This document shows, piece after piece, positions 1 through 10,708 of a DNA stretch of 64,000 bases (position 1 is its first letter; each line of letters starts with the position of its first letter). The stretch is from positions 42,315,787-42,379,786 of the forward strand of contig OY987298.1 of the NCBI GenBank assembly GCA_963920635.1. The letters run 5' to 3'. The notes below the pieces were generated by a model. It saw only the letters and a list, made by a program, of their open reading frames with translations, did not search any database and was not told where the DNA came from. This stretch comes from Pseudeuparius sepicola. Taxonomy: Eukaryota; Arthropoda; Insecta; Coleoptera; Anthribidae. A program made the position numbers and the translations under genes.

Positions 1-1339
1 AAAATGAATTTTGTTGTGACAGACTTTGAAATGAAATAAATAAAAGATCGAACGGCGGTGTTACATATTATGTGGCAGTCAACTTTTTATTTTCAAACAG
101 CAATCTATACAATTTTGGACAGTTTTTTGTAATCGCATATTTTTCTTCACGATTTAAATGTGGTTAGATAAAAAAATTATAGAAAACGACTTCTGTAAAT
201 ATAAAGTAACAACTTTTCATCATAACGTGCAAAGGGTGCAATAATTGGATGAATTTGAAAGTGTGGTAGCGAGTGGCGTGAAAAAAAAGGGTAAATACTA
301 TGCCTTGAATTTTGTTTAAAAGAGGTCATTTTTGCTTAAAGAATGCACTTTAGGAAGCGCTACAATTAGGAAAATCCAGGTCAAATCGCACAGTTAATAA
401 CATTCTTATAGAGTGACCCGCAAACAAATGAGTCACACTTTATACAGGGCGTATCGTGGTCATGAGTACATTAATTTTAACCGCGTAATCAGGAAGCCCC
501 ATAAAGCCGATAAACTTACTCGATGTTTCAACGTTATATTAGGAGAGGGAGTACCGCGATGTTGTCACATTTCAGAGTGGAATAAAAATGTTTTTAGAAT
601 TAGGTAGGTGCTTTTGAAAATTATTCCTGTTATTTATGCGCACACACAAATAGTTTAACAAGCATCACTTTTATATATATTTTAAGTACCTAAGCAGCGG
701 AATGCTAGTAAAAAGAACATCAACGAAATAAGAAAAAAACCCGTAAAGTAAGTACCTACCTATTATTGTTTCATTCGGGCAACTATACCCGATAGATTTT
801 ATTAGTAAATAATAATCGCGGGCTTTGTTCATATGCTAATTGAAAGACAGTCAGTAGTGAATTTAAAATAAGCAACCACTAGTATTCGAGTATTTTCTTA
901 TCTTATAATAGTTAAGCTTCGGTAAATTATTACAAAAAATATTGTTACAATCGTGCGACTTGTCCAAAACACCGATACAGGACGTTTATTATAATAATAG
1001 CACTGGTGAGAAGGGCAGCTGCCTTTAAAATCACGCACTTCTCTGCCATGAGGAACAGCAGTTTCAGTCTCAAAACAAATGTCGCATTTCGAAATAGAAT
1101 AAATAGCTTTGCAATAGAAGCCTCGGGGCCCGGAAGCCTCCTTCACCTTACGGATATGTGTCAAAAATAAGTCTCCATTTCAATTTAGAGAAAGACAGAC
1201 AGTATTTTAAGCATAAATTTGGTTCTAATACAATCTCTTTGCTATGTAGATTAACGTAAAATCAAATAAAATGCACATTATTCATGTCTTTAGAAGATAT
1301 TTCGCTAAAAAGCGAGACTCCTTTTGACACATATCGCTA
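1..1339. other. AT-rich host DNA without a recognised gene
   Basis: I see no gene here that I can support. The longest unusual open stretch is on the minus strand at 898-1164. It is Cys-containing but matches no family I know and has no convincing splice sites. Confidence 0.5.
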
Positions 1340-1510
1340 AGGAATTGTCTGTATTTAGAGATTCATGGCTTGACTTGATATTCAATTTCAAGACAAGTAG
1401 GTAGTAATTTTCCAATATCAAGTCAAGTCAAGTAATATTTATTTTTCAAGTAATTGAAAAATCAAGTTTTTCTTGAAGCTACTTGATTACTTGATTTTTT
1501 ATCAATTTCA
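1340..1510. repeat. CAAGT/CTTGA-rich repeat patch
   Basis: Many overlapping copies of TCAAGT and its complement ACTTGA lie within about 170 bp. The same vocabulary fills the ends of the hAT-type MITE at 53,556-54,647, so this is probably a decayed fragment of that family. I could not find paired ends or a target duplication here. Confidence 0.55.
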
Positions 1511-1851
1511 AATTTTATTATCAGTTAGGACATTAGGTAAATAATAATAATAAACCTTTGCATTGTACACTTTTTTTGCAAAACTAGGAAAGAACAAAAA
1601 TAAACTATTTCAAGTCCGTACCAAAACTATGCGTATAGTCTATGTAACATAGACAACAAAAACTTATATTTGTTTCACATTAACACCGTTCAAAGTACTT
1701 TTTACTGTTATCATTTTCCATCCACGACTTAAGGCACATAAGGCATCTAGTGGATTTGACTGATATGGAGGTGGGGAGATGAGCGTCATAAGCTGCGCGA
1801 ACTGATTAATTTTGTCTCGCGCCATTTTGAAGACACATTGCCCAGTTTATA

Positions 1852-2344
1852 TAGGGGCCGGCAGAAAGTTGGAAACAAAAATTTAATATTTTTAAACTCT
1901 GATTTCGATTAATTTAAATTTCTAGCTGCTTATCGAACAAAATTAAAGTTTAGTAGCAAATTCATGTGTTATCCGATGACAAGTTGCGCTTGCGGTATTT
2001 TATTTTTTTTTTTGTAATACACAGGGTGGTCGGAAAAATACAAAAAATTTAAATTTACTTTTTTTTTACTAGGTGGCTGTGACTTTAAATCTAACATCTT
2101 CCTTTGATTACAAACAACTTTTGTAAGTAACTTTTTACCGTATTTTAAAAAATAAGGGTACTTTACTCTTGAGTTATTTTGACATTTTTGAATCTACCTC
2201 GTATCTAAAAAGAGATATTTAAATTTTGATGTATGCGTTTTGAGTTTGAAATGATGCACCAACTTTTATCAAGAATAAAATTTTCTCTGAAATTAAAAAT
2301 AAAAAAGTTTTCCATCTGTGTCCAACTTTCTGCCGGTCACTGTA
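1852..2344. mobile_element. Mariner-type MITE with GCCGGCAGAAAGTTGG ends
   Basis: The left end reads GGCCGGCAGAAAGTTGG and the right end is its inverted counterpart (CCAACTTTCTGCCGG). Each end is flanked by TA, as expected for Tc1/mariner-type insertion. The interior of about 450 bp is AT-rich and shows no transposase, so the element is non-autonomous. Its right-hand TA is the left edge of the next element. Confidence 0.65.
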
Positions 2345-3692
2345 TACAGGATGGTTCACTTTTATGTGGTAGGACTTTAACATTAGATAGAAAAAGATAA
2401 TCTAAAATGAAAATTTTATATCAACATATATCGGGGAAAGCTTAGTTTCCGAGATACAGGGCGTTGAAGTGTTGGAAAAAATATGAAGTATTTTTTACAC
2501 TGTCCGAACCAGTGGAGATATTTAAACCAAATTTGATGTGTACTACCACCTTTTTGACTACGATATTTAGTGATAATATGAAGGTCCTGAAATAACCAGT
2601 GGTGGAGTTATGGGTTTTCACTATCACTAAATTTAAAAAGTAATTAGTACGGACCTGTCTCACATCAACGTAATTTTTTTTTTCGTAAAGTTCTTTCAAT
2701 TCTCTACAAAAAGTGTATCTGCCACGGTTGTGTAGTAAATAAATTATTTCGTTTCCATCTCAGCCTTTTTTGCCTAAAAATGTGTTTTCTAAGATTATTG
2801 ATAAATATTGCAAATAACAGAAATTAATTATGGAACACTTATGGGATTCAGCTATTTTATTTTTAATTCTATGGAAACAATTTTAAAAATAAACTGGCAC
2901 TTGGTTTGAGGTACATTACTTTATTATCATTTTAACATTTTTATCAAATCTGTATTATTTCTTAATAATTTTTATAATTCTAAATTTGTAGAATTCTAAA
3001 TTATACCACGACGAGTAAAACATGATTCTTCCGCCCATAAAATGTTATTTAAAAATTGTCTTATTTCCTTTGACTACATAATCCATCGGCAAAATACTAA
3101 TGTCCTTTCTGCATCGCCGTACTGGTGAAGATAAGTGTGCCATGGAAAAGAAAATCTTATTGACAGTTAATAATACAATAATCTGTCATCCAGTAGATGA
3201 ACGTAGCAGCGCCGCAGTTTGTCTTTGTTAATAATTAAAATGCCGTTCCAATTTACAAATGAAGAGCAGGCTGACATCCATTTCTGCTATGGAGTTGCAA
3301 ATGGGAACTCCGCGTCCCTCGGTGTTTGTTAACATGCACCGGCAATTCAGAACTCGCGGTCTGAGAACTAGAATCGTCGAACGAGGAAATGAAAACAATA
3401 TCCAACAAGTCAGACGCAACAATGAGATTCTTCGTGAATTCGATAGGAATCCTACATATTATCACTAAATATCGTAGTCAAAAAGGTGGTACTACACATC
3501 AAATTTGGTTTAAATATCTCCACTGGTTCGGACAGTGTAAAAAATACTTCATATTTTTTCCAACACTTCAACGCCCTGTATCTCGGAAACTAAGCTTTCC
3601 CCGATATATGTTGATATAAAATTTTCATTTTAGATTATCTTTTTCTATCTAATGTTAAAGTCCTACCACATAAAAGTGAACCACCCTGTATA
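2343..3692. mobile_element. Decayed transposon with ~240-bp inverted repeats
   Basis: About 240 bp at 2,343-2,583 recurs inverted at about 3,450-3,692 with only scattered differences. The ends read TATACAGGATGG and, on the other side, CCACCCTGTATA, an end type common in insect Tc1/mariner-like elements. The interior holds a fragment of transposase (see 3,240). It abuts the preceding MITE at a shared TA. Confidence 0.75.
3240..3468 (+). pseudogene. Transposase N-terminal (DUF4817-like) fragment
   Basis: Starting from ATG the reading frame encodes a motif like FTNEEQADIHFCYG, typical of the N-terminal DUF4817/helix-turn-helix region that precedes many insect Tc1/mariner-like transposases. Within about 75 bp the frame is lost, and the similarity continues in another frame (an FVNMHRQFRTRG-like stretch, then a run like NNIQQVRRNNE). 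No catalytic DDE part remains. It lies between the two arms of the 2,343-3,692 element, so it is the relic of that element's own transposase. The family call rests on motif memory only. Confidence 0.6.
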
Positions 3693-4875
3693 TATCTACG
3701 TATATTAATAAAAACCTTAAATTTAATCCACCTAATCTATCTAGTAATAAATGTAATTGGTACAGAAAGGTATGGCACTGAGAACTGAAAAAAGTAAACA
3801 AACCTATTGGAAAATCCTTACCGGAAAACCGGGAAAAAGATATTCCCTCACGTCTTTCTCTTGTAAAATTCTTACAGTCTTTCACAGAATGCGACATAAC
3901 GCTAAAATCAATCGAAATTACATCGAAAACTCCAAATAAAAACAGGTAAGCACTCGGCACCAGCAGGTAAAATGTCAAAAGTGTCTTCAAAATGGCCGGC
4001 AGATTGTAAACGAAAATCATCTTGATGCGTACTAGGGCCCGTTCTCCTCTCCTCCATTTCTCTGTCGCGAACGTAAGATTTCCACGATCAGAGGTTCCCA
4101 ACAATCCCAACCAGCCTCTGATCACCTGGGGATCACTAAATTCAGGTCCAAGAAATAAAGTTAGAGGACTTCTTCGCTGGAGTGGAGTGTGGAGTTTGGG
4201 ACAAGGGACAAGTAAAAATTTATTTTTAAATCCTTAAACTGTTTATTTCGGACTTTGGGGCCCTTATCTAAACACACCGAACAAAAAAGTTCTAGTGGAA
4301 CCTGTTCAAAGAAAAGTTGAGAACCACTGCTATAGATAAATATTCCGATTGCGCATCGAAAACTCAACGAGTTTTGCGCTATACAGCGAGCACGTAAAGG
4401 TTAGAATAAATTCGGTAAAATGTTGTACTGTTCGATTACAAATTAAGCCGGCTTAAAAATGGAACTGAGCAAAAAATAAGCACTACAATGTAGGTACAGT
4501 CGTGTAATGAAGAAATGTCTAAAAACTTAATAATTTATGTTAAACTTAAAATTTATGAAATTTTTTTATGTAATATATTATTATTATTTGCGTACCGATG
4601 CAAGAAAAGTGCGTTGTTTTTAAGAAATTTAGATAACATTATACAATATAAATAAAAAAATAAAAGGAAAGGAATGACTAATAAGAACTTATCTTCCTGG
4701 ACAACGTATAGGCAATTATGTGAATGTGGAAAAATAAAAGATTAATGAGTCAAGATGGACTATTTCCGCCGCTCATATAGGTAAAGGGTTTCCCCATAAG
4801 AACGCTCAATCTTTAAAGTGTAATAAAAAAAGTATAAATGAAACTGACCCCTGCTTCCTACATTTTTCCCACAAC
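3693..4875. other. Intergenic or intronic DNA, nothing recognised
   Basis: Unique-looking AT-rich sequence between the decayed transposon and the LTR element. I see no gene or repeat that I can support. The last four bases (CAAC, 4,872-4,875) are the target duplication of the LTR element. Confidence 0.5.
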
Positions 4876-5100
4876 AGTTATGGCCGTATGAACAATGGTC
4901 CCGTTTGTGTAAAAGTGCGGACAAAGTGCTGAGTGCGCGGGCACGTGTAGGCTAAGCTTGCTTTTTGTATACTTATAAATATGAGCTCTGCTCCATGTAT
5001 ATCTAGTCTTGTCTTGTCTTGTAGCGTGAATCGCTGCCCTGCTGTAACTGTCAAAATAAATTGTTTTAAAAACGTATTTTTCGAAATCGTTAATTTAACT
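4876..5100 (+). repeat. 5' LTR
   Basis: This 225-bp LTR contains a TATA-like TATAAAT about 100 bp in, three CTTGT repeats and an AATAAA polyadenylation signal at 5,055-5,060. It is identical to the 3' LTR except for one G/A difference. Confidence 0.95.
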
Positions 5101-5116
5101 GGCGCAGTCGGTAGGA
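5100..5116 (+). other. Primer binding site, tRNA-Ser type
   Basis: TGGCGCAGTCGGTAGGA starts with the last base of the LTR and is the exact complement of the 3' end (TCCTACCGACTGCG plus CCA) of insect tRNA-Ser, the primer used by the 17.6/297 group of errantiviruses. Confidence 0.9.
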
Positions 5117-5471
5117 CGTGCGTCCAGTTTCCGCGTTCGTGCGTAAGTTTGGAATCCCCACGGTATCGGAACCGCATTCTACCGCGTCGCGAGAAGCTGA
5201 AAGATTTTTATCTTGAAGACGTCGTCCAACAACCCTGATCTTCGAGGCATCGCAGAGAGGCAGCCCCTGGATCAACCCAACTCCCGGCAGACAGCACGAC
5301 CAGCAGCTACAACAAGACATTGCTCACCAGAGGACCTTGGCCTGCGACCATCGATTTGGTAAGAGTTGAGTACTCCTTTGGTTCCCATTTTACCCTATTT
5401 CCCTTTATTTTTAAGATATTTTGAGATATTTTTGATTTTTATAACATATTTTTGAGTTTTGAATATTTTTG
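5101..5471 (+). other. Retroelement 5' leader
   Basis: Untranslated region between primer site and gag. No gene was seen; a packaging signal would be expected here but I cannot point to one. Confidence 0.5.
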
Positions 5472-6875
5472 ATGAGCGAGAGCGATATTTCTATTGATAT
5501 AGAGAGTCTTTCAAGTTTATTCACAAATAATTTAAGCTTTGAGGAACAAAGTAACGTAACCGAGGTTACCCAAGTTATTAATAAGGAAAGTGATCAAATA
5601 ATAATCGCAATGGCGAACGAAAAAATTGACCTGCCAATGCTTAAGATGTATGTTGAAACGATCTCTGAATTCGATGGCAATGCGACTTCTTTGCCCAAAT
5701 TTATTTCTTCTTGCGATTATCTTTTCGAAACATATAGCGGAATTAATGACGAATTTTTGCAAAACTATTTAATTAGAGTAGTCCAGATGAAATTGACTGG
5801 ACGTGCCGAATTATTGATAGGCTGTCGTAACCAATTGGACACTTGGCAAAAGATAAAAGACGCGTTAACACAATGCTTTGGCGATCGTAGGAATCTAGAG
5901 TGCCTAGAGCAAGACGTATTTACAGCTAGACCCTTTAAAAACGAATCACCTTTAGATTTTGCAAAACGTTTACAAGTCATGCGTAGTAACTTAAGACAAA
6001 AGGTAAATTCTGATATTTACTTAAACCAAGCTGCTAAAGATATTTATGGTAGGCAGTATGATGAATTATGTCTACGAACATTTGTTAGAGGTTTATCAGG
6101 TCCCTTACAGACGATAATTCGTTTGAAGGAACCCGCATCCCTAGAAGATGCTATGAATTTAATTATACAGGAAGAAAATTTCAATTACACTCAGAATATT
6201 TTTAGGAATAGTCCACAAAGTAATTTTTCTAACTCACCACAAAATAACCCACGGACGAACAGACAGAACTCGTACCAAAATAATTACCAAAACAACTTTT
6301 CTCGCCCTAATTTCCAAAATAACTTCCCAAGGAATAATTATCAAGGATACAACCATCAACCTAGGAACAATTTCCAAAACCAAAATTATTCTCCTAGACC
6401 AGTTTTCCCAAGCCAACCTATTAATGTACAACCAAATTATAATAACCAACAAAGACGTTTCCCTACCAACAGACAAGTTTTTGGTCCACCTCGTAATGTT
6501 TTCAGACCTACTGGACAAAACATACAAAGGCAATACGAGCCTATGCAAACTAATTCCCAAACCAGTAGAAATAATAATGCTTTTAATCCTAGAAATCACG
6601 AAGCTATGTCTACAAATTCTAGAGTACCCTCTAATGTTCATAGGAGTTTCTCTGCTAGACAAAATAATTTCCCGAGAAATAATTTTCAGCCACAAAATAC
6701 TATAACCGAAGAGTTATATCAGATTAATAGCGAAAATGCTAATAATGGAAGCCAGTCAATGCGCAATGCGTATGACTTGGTCCCCTCTCAGAATAAAGTT
6801 CAAATTCAAAACAAAAATGATATAAGTCCCGGAAATTTTCAGCAAGTCGGGTTGTCCCCGAAACGGAAGAAATAG
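5472..6875 (+). CDS. gag: Gag-like structural polyprotein of the LTR element
   Basis: The start is the first ATG (5,472) of a frame open from just upstream; the protein is about 467 residues. The first ~240 residues form a helical, capsid-like region with a conserved-looking segment LTGRAELLIG...W..IKDALTQCFGDRR, as in errantivirus Gag. The rest, about residues 240-400, is very rich in Asn, Gln, Pro, Arg and Phe (many QNN/PRNN tracts) and has no CCHC zinc knuckle, so the basic Asn-rich tail probably does the RNA binding. The stop TAG overlaps the pol frame, which lies at -1, consistent with ribosomal frameshifting near CCCCGAAACGGAAG. The frame is intact. Confidence 0.85.
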   Translation: MSESDISIDIESLSSLFTNNLSFEEQSNVTEVTQVINKESDQIIIAMANEKIDLPMLKMYVETISEFDGNATSLPKFISSCDYLFETYSGINDEFLQNYLIRVVQMKLTGRAELLIGCRNQLDTWQKIKDALTQCFGDRRNLECLEQDVFTARPFKNESPLDFAKRLQVMRSNLRQKVNSDIYLNQAAKDIYGRQYDELCLRTFVRGLSGPLQTIIRLKEPASLEDAMNLIIQEENFNYTQNIFRNSPQSNFSNSPQNNPRTNRQNSYQNNYQNNFSRPNFQNNFPRNNYQGYNHQPRNNFQNQNYSPRPVFPSQPINVQPNYNNQQRRFPTNRQVFGPPRNVFRPTGQNIQRQYEPMQTNSQTSRNNNAFNPRNHEAMSTNSRVPSNVHRSFSARQNNFPRNNFQPQNTITEELYQINSENANNGSQSMRNAYDLVPSQNKVQIQNKNDISPGNFQQVGLSPKRKK

Positions 6876-8428
6876 AACCCGAAATTATTGAAATCCACAC
6901 TGAAATCTGCAATAGTTTACCCTATATTATTGTAGAAAATCCCCCTTTAAAATTACTAGTTGACACTGGTTGTTTTCAATCTCTTTTACGACCTTCTATT
7001 GTTGAAAAATATTACCCAAATTTCATTTATACCTGTCCAACAAGAATTCGAACTAGTTTAGGCCAAACCGAAGTTCAATTTAGAGCGAATATACCAGCTC
7101 CTGATATTTTTAAAACAGATCAAATGTTTATATGTACACTTTTTGATTTTCATGAATTTTTCGATGGAATTTTAGGACTACGTGAAATGAGGAAGTTAAA
7201 ATTTATTATTGACCTCGACAGACAATTTTTAACAAATAATGTAACAAATATCCCATTCTTTTATCGTGACACAAAAGAAGATTGTCACACCATTTCGATT
7301 AATACACTCTCAGCTAGAATCCCGGTAAATACATTTAATAATAACGCTATTGTTCCCGAGTGCAACATAGGAAATCTTTATTATCCAGAAACAACAGACA
7401 TTGTTTTAAATAACGACGATGGTTCTGATGATATGATTAATTCGCTATATTTAGATTTTCAAGATTTTAATAATGATAATGATAATGTTAATGACGATAT
7501 ATTTTATAAAACTTGTGAAATAAATGGTGTTTTTACAGAAGGAACTAATAAAGTTAAAAGAAATAAAAATAAAGTTAGGAAAAATAAAAGTAGAGTTAAG
7601 AAGAATAAAAATAAAGTTGAGATAAATAATGAAGATGTTATAAGAGAAAATAACGAAGTTTTAAGTTGCAATAATAATGAAGTTTATAGCGATGATAATA
7701 ATCTTACAAATGAAGTTATTAATGAAGTTAATGAAGTTCATAATTATGATATAGACAATAAAGAAGTTTTTATTAATAATAATTCCCATAGTTATGTACA
7801 TGCAATGTTTCCAATATTTTCTACTAATTTAAGTGAAAATAAAAATCAAAATTTCAGGTTTAAAGTTCCTATAAGCTATAGAAATAGGAAAATTATCTTA
7901 CACAAAAATAAAAAGAAGGTGAAGATAAAGAAAAGAGTAAAAATTAAAAACAAAAATTTCAGTCTCCATCGAACTAGTTTTCCAACAACAAAATTAAAAC
8001 CAAATCTCGAAAAACTAAATTCACGTTTAGTTGACTCTAGGCTGAAGCTCGAAGAATACGATTACGAAATTAAGTACAAAACAGGAAAAACAAACACTAA
8101 CGCTGATTCACTATCTAGAATTCAATTAAAGAGTGATAATAACATTAATAATTTTCTATTTCATGATATCGACTCAGAATATCAAGAATTTAGGAAAAAT
8201 ACCGATAATAATAGCGATAAAATTATAGAAGTTAGGAAGGATTTATTTGAAATGCCTGAAACATATTCTTTAGCTCACTGTGTATCAGAAGATTTTAAGT
8301 TAGGCGTTGGGATAGCCCTACAGTTTAGAGAGAGGTATAATAATATTGAATATTTAAGAAACCAAAATATGAAGATAGGTCAAATAGCAATTTTAAATGA
8401 CAAAAAAAACGATTTGTTTATTATTTAA
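6876..8428 (+). CDS. pol: Pol N-terminal part: protease, deleted RT, RNase H tail, macrodomain start
   Basis: The frame is -1 relative to gag. An aspartic protease is shown by LLVDTGC (DTG at 6,962-6,970) and a later ILGLREM segment. Where reverse transcriptase should follow there is instead a low-complexity Asn/Asp/Lys-rich stretch (about 7,380-7,980) with no polymerase motif such as a Y-x-D-D box. Then comes the very end of RNase H with its connection (KLEEYDYEIKYKTGKTNT.ADSLSRI, about 8,045-8,130). The frame then enters a macrodomain (DLFEMPET..SLAHCVSEDF..GVGIA, from about 8,236). It is cut by TAA at 8,426-8,428, just after an A8 run. Known: errantivirus pol is normally protease-RT-RNaseH-integrase. 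Inferred: about 1.5-2 kb was deleted. Confidence 0.8.
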
Positions 8429-8655
8429 TAACCAAAAAGTACTTTTACGATAAACCTACATACTATAATGTGTTCAAATGTCTTAGAAATTTAAGAGATC
8501 ATATAATTAAAAATAATATCAGATACTTAGCAATGCCAAAAATCGGATGCGGACTTGACCAGCTAGACTGGAACATAATTAAAACAATGATTAATTTTAT
8601 TTTTGAATTTATACCAGTAGAAATAATTATTTGTTCTATAAGCAATGATATTTTA
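8236..8655 (+). other. TARG1/OARD1-like macrodomain inside pol, split by a frameshift
   Basis: The two sides of the frameshift near 8,405-8,428 together cover a complete macrodomain. The first half has SLAHCVSEDF and GVGIALQF. The second half (frame +1 relative to window start) has YLITKK, DKPTY and AMPKIGCGLDQLDW. The closest family I recognise is TARG1 (OARD1, C6orf130), an ADP-ribosyl glycohydrolase. Both residues known to be needed in that enzyme, the Lys of the LITKK segment and the Asp of GCGLD, are present. The domain would remove ADP-ribose from proteins if expressed. The assignment is strong at motif level; function in the element is inference. Confidence 0.82.
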
Positions 8656-9501
8656 GAAACTTACCCAATATTCTCTACAAACAAAGACCCACCTGAACCT
8701 ATATACGGTTTACCAAAAAATGTAAAAGTTTCTATAGATGAAAATCAACGCACAGTTAATTTTGAGGAACCGATAAAATTCTATAGAGAACGTACAGTTA
8801 ACGAAAATGAAATAACAGTAAAATATATTCCCGAAAATAATGTTCAAGCGAGTAATGCAGATTTAGAATTTGAGTTAAAGCTGAATGAATTTTTGAGACA
8901 ACAAAAAGAAAAAATTAGGAAAAGTCGAAATAATAATGACCTTAACGCTATTGAGAATCAGTCAATTTTAGGAAATCCCGGTGATATTGATGAAGAAATT
9001 CATAGATTTTTGAATAACCCTATAACCAATGATGAAATAAGAGAGTATTTAGAATCTGAATTCCCCGAAGAAAACCCGGATATAAATGACAATCATGAAT
9101 ATCAAAATAATGACAGAGTTAGGCCAAAAATAAATATTATTTCGGATATACGTATAAAACCCACAGGTGAAATTGAAACAGTTTATCACAATACCCCAGT
9201 CTCTACAGTTCACTCTGCTATTGAAGACCCAATTTTAACTATTCCAATAACCGAAAATTGCTTAAATACTTACACAAATCAAATTATATTTATTCTAAAA
9301 GATTCAGGAAGATACCACGTTGTCAAAACACACCCTTTTCCCAATAAAATGAGGCTAACTGTCAATCTAACATTAAAAAACTACGCTTATGAATTAATTA
9401 AATTTTTCAAAGAGTATATAAATCCAAAATCAGTTTACAGAATTTTTCAAAGAGTATATAAATCCAAAATCAGTTTACAGTATTTATATTCAAAAAAGTG
9501 A
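8429..9501 (+). CDS. Pol middle part: macrodomain C-terminal half plus linker
   Basis: Open from just after the first pol stop (first ATG at 8,470) to TGA at 9,499-9,501. About 70 residues finish the macrodomain, followed by roughly 230 residues of acidic/Asn-rich linker with no domain I recognise. Then comes a short segment like IIFILKDSGRYHVVKTHPFP, resembling the tether that precedes integrase in errantiviruses. The frame ends because of the 40-bp tandem duplication at 9,401-9,480. It is probably not a separate gene but the centre of a broken pol. Confidence 0.65.
9401..9480 (+). repeat. Exact 40-bp tandem duplication that breaks pol
   Basis: Bases 9,401-9,440 and 9,441-9,480 are identical (unit starts AATTTTTCAAAGAGTATATA). 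Forty is not a multiple of three, so the second copy shifts the frame and causes the stop at 9,499. Integrase continues in the shifted frame. The perfect identity of the copies means the event is very recent or an assembly artefact. Confidence 0.95.
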
Positions 9502-10708
9502 AATTGATTTGAAACCGAGAATCTGCAATTTACTAGCAAAAACTTTCAAAAATCATGCATATAAACTTAATTTCTCTAATATTTTCTTAACTGACATTAC
9601 TGAAAGAGATAGACAACAAGAATTATTACAATACCATCATGAAACAAAGACATGTCATAGAGGCATAAATGAAACCTTATTAGCTTTGAAAAGATTATAT
9701 TATTGGCCAAACATGAAAATCGATATAACTGAATATATTAATAAATGCAAATATTGTGACGCTAAATATGACAGGAATCCACCTAAAATTAAACTTGCAT
9801 TTACCCCTACTCCTTCGCAACCTTTTGAATCTGTTCATATGGATACTTTTCAAGTCTTAGGAAATAAATTTCTAACCATAATTGATGTTTTTTCAAAATA
9901 TGCACAAGCTTATTACTTAGAATCTTGTAATTCTACTGATGTGATTGAAGGAATCTTCACTTTTGTTTCTCATTTTGGCACACCCAAGTCAATAACATGT
10001 GACAATGGTACTGAATTTAAAACAACTCTTTTATCTGATTTTTGTAAACTTCATAACGTTAAATTACATTTCACTACACCCGGTAACTCGACAAGTAACA
10101 GCCCCGTAGAAAGATTGCATAACACATTACTTGATAGTATACGCGTACTTAAACTTACTCATCCGAACTCAAATATAAAACAATTAATGCAGTATGCTAT
10201 ACTAGGATACAATAATTCCACTCATAGCGTAACAAAACAAAAGCCTTTTGATATCGTTACAGGTCATACAAATGCACTCGACCCCTTTGATATTACGGAT
10301 GAAATAATATTAAATCAGTACATAGACGAACGTAAGAATAAATTAAAAATAATTTTTGACAAAATTCATGAGGTATCATTAAGTGAAAAATATAAACAAA
10401 ATACAAGACACAATAAAGATAGAGAAGAACCACAAAATTACGAACCTTATACTACTCAATTTCAGAAAAATAAGGCATCACTAAGAGATAAAACTAAACC
10501 AAAACATTTGAAAATTCAAATTGAAGAAGATTTAGGAACAAAAGTTAAAACTTATGACAATAAAATAATTCATAAATCGCAACTAAAAAGGCCGAAACCT
10601 AATTTGATTCCTTGTTTGCAGGAAAATGAAAATGAACCTTCGTGCAGTCATGTTATTCCTGACAACGACAATATTATTAACATTGACTCCAGTACTGACG
10701 ACGAGTGA
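9482..10708 (+). CDS. Retroviral-type integrase of the LTR element
   Basis: The frame is open from the duplication onward; the first ATG is at 9,509, but in the intact element this is the C-terminal part of Pol. Counting from that ATG, an N-terminal zinc region has His43/44, His50, Cys80 and Cys83. The catalytic core has Asp112 (MDTFQ), Asp165 (CDNGTEF) and Glu201 (SPVERLHN), giving the classical D,D35E spacing. The C-terminal ~130 residues are basic and lack a chromodomain. Its last 83 bases overlap the env start in another frame. It would join element DNA to host DNA. The core looks undamaged. Confidence 0.9.
   Translation: MYIQKSEIDLKPRICNLLAKTFKNHAYKLNFSNIFLTDITERDRQQELLQYHHETKTCHRGINETLLALKRLYYWPNMKIDITEYINKCKYCDAKYDRNPPKIKLAFTPTPSQPFESVHMDTFQVLGNKFLTIIDVFSKYAQAYYLESCNSTDVIEGIFTFVSHFGTPKSITCDNGTEFKTTLLSDFCKLHNVKLHFTTPGNSTSNSPVERLHNTLLDSIRVLKLTHPNSNIKQLMQYAILGYNNSTHSVTKQKPFDIVTGHTNALDPFDITDEIILNQYIDERKNKLKIIFDKIHEVSLSEKYKQNTRHNKDREEPQNYEPYTTQFQKNKASLRDKTKPKHLKIQIEEDLGTKVKTYDNKIIHKSQLKRPKPNLIPCLQENENEPSCSHVIPDNDNIINIDSSTDDE

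Noticed and set aside
898..1164. 88-codon minus-strand frame with several Cys
   Set aside because: No recognisable family, no splice sites or promoter; possible relic but unsupported.
1340..1510. A complete hAT MITE
   Set aside because: CAAGT words are present but neither paired ends nor an 8-bp duplication could be found.
8405..8428. Programmed frameshift in the macrodomain
   Set aside because: It interrupts a folded domain next to an A8 run; an indel or sequencing error is simpler.
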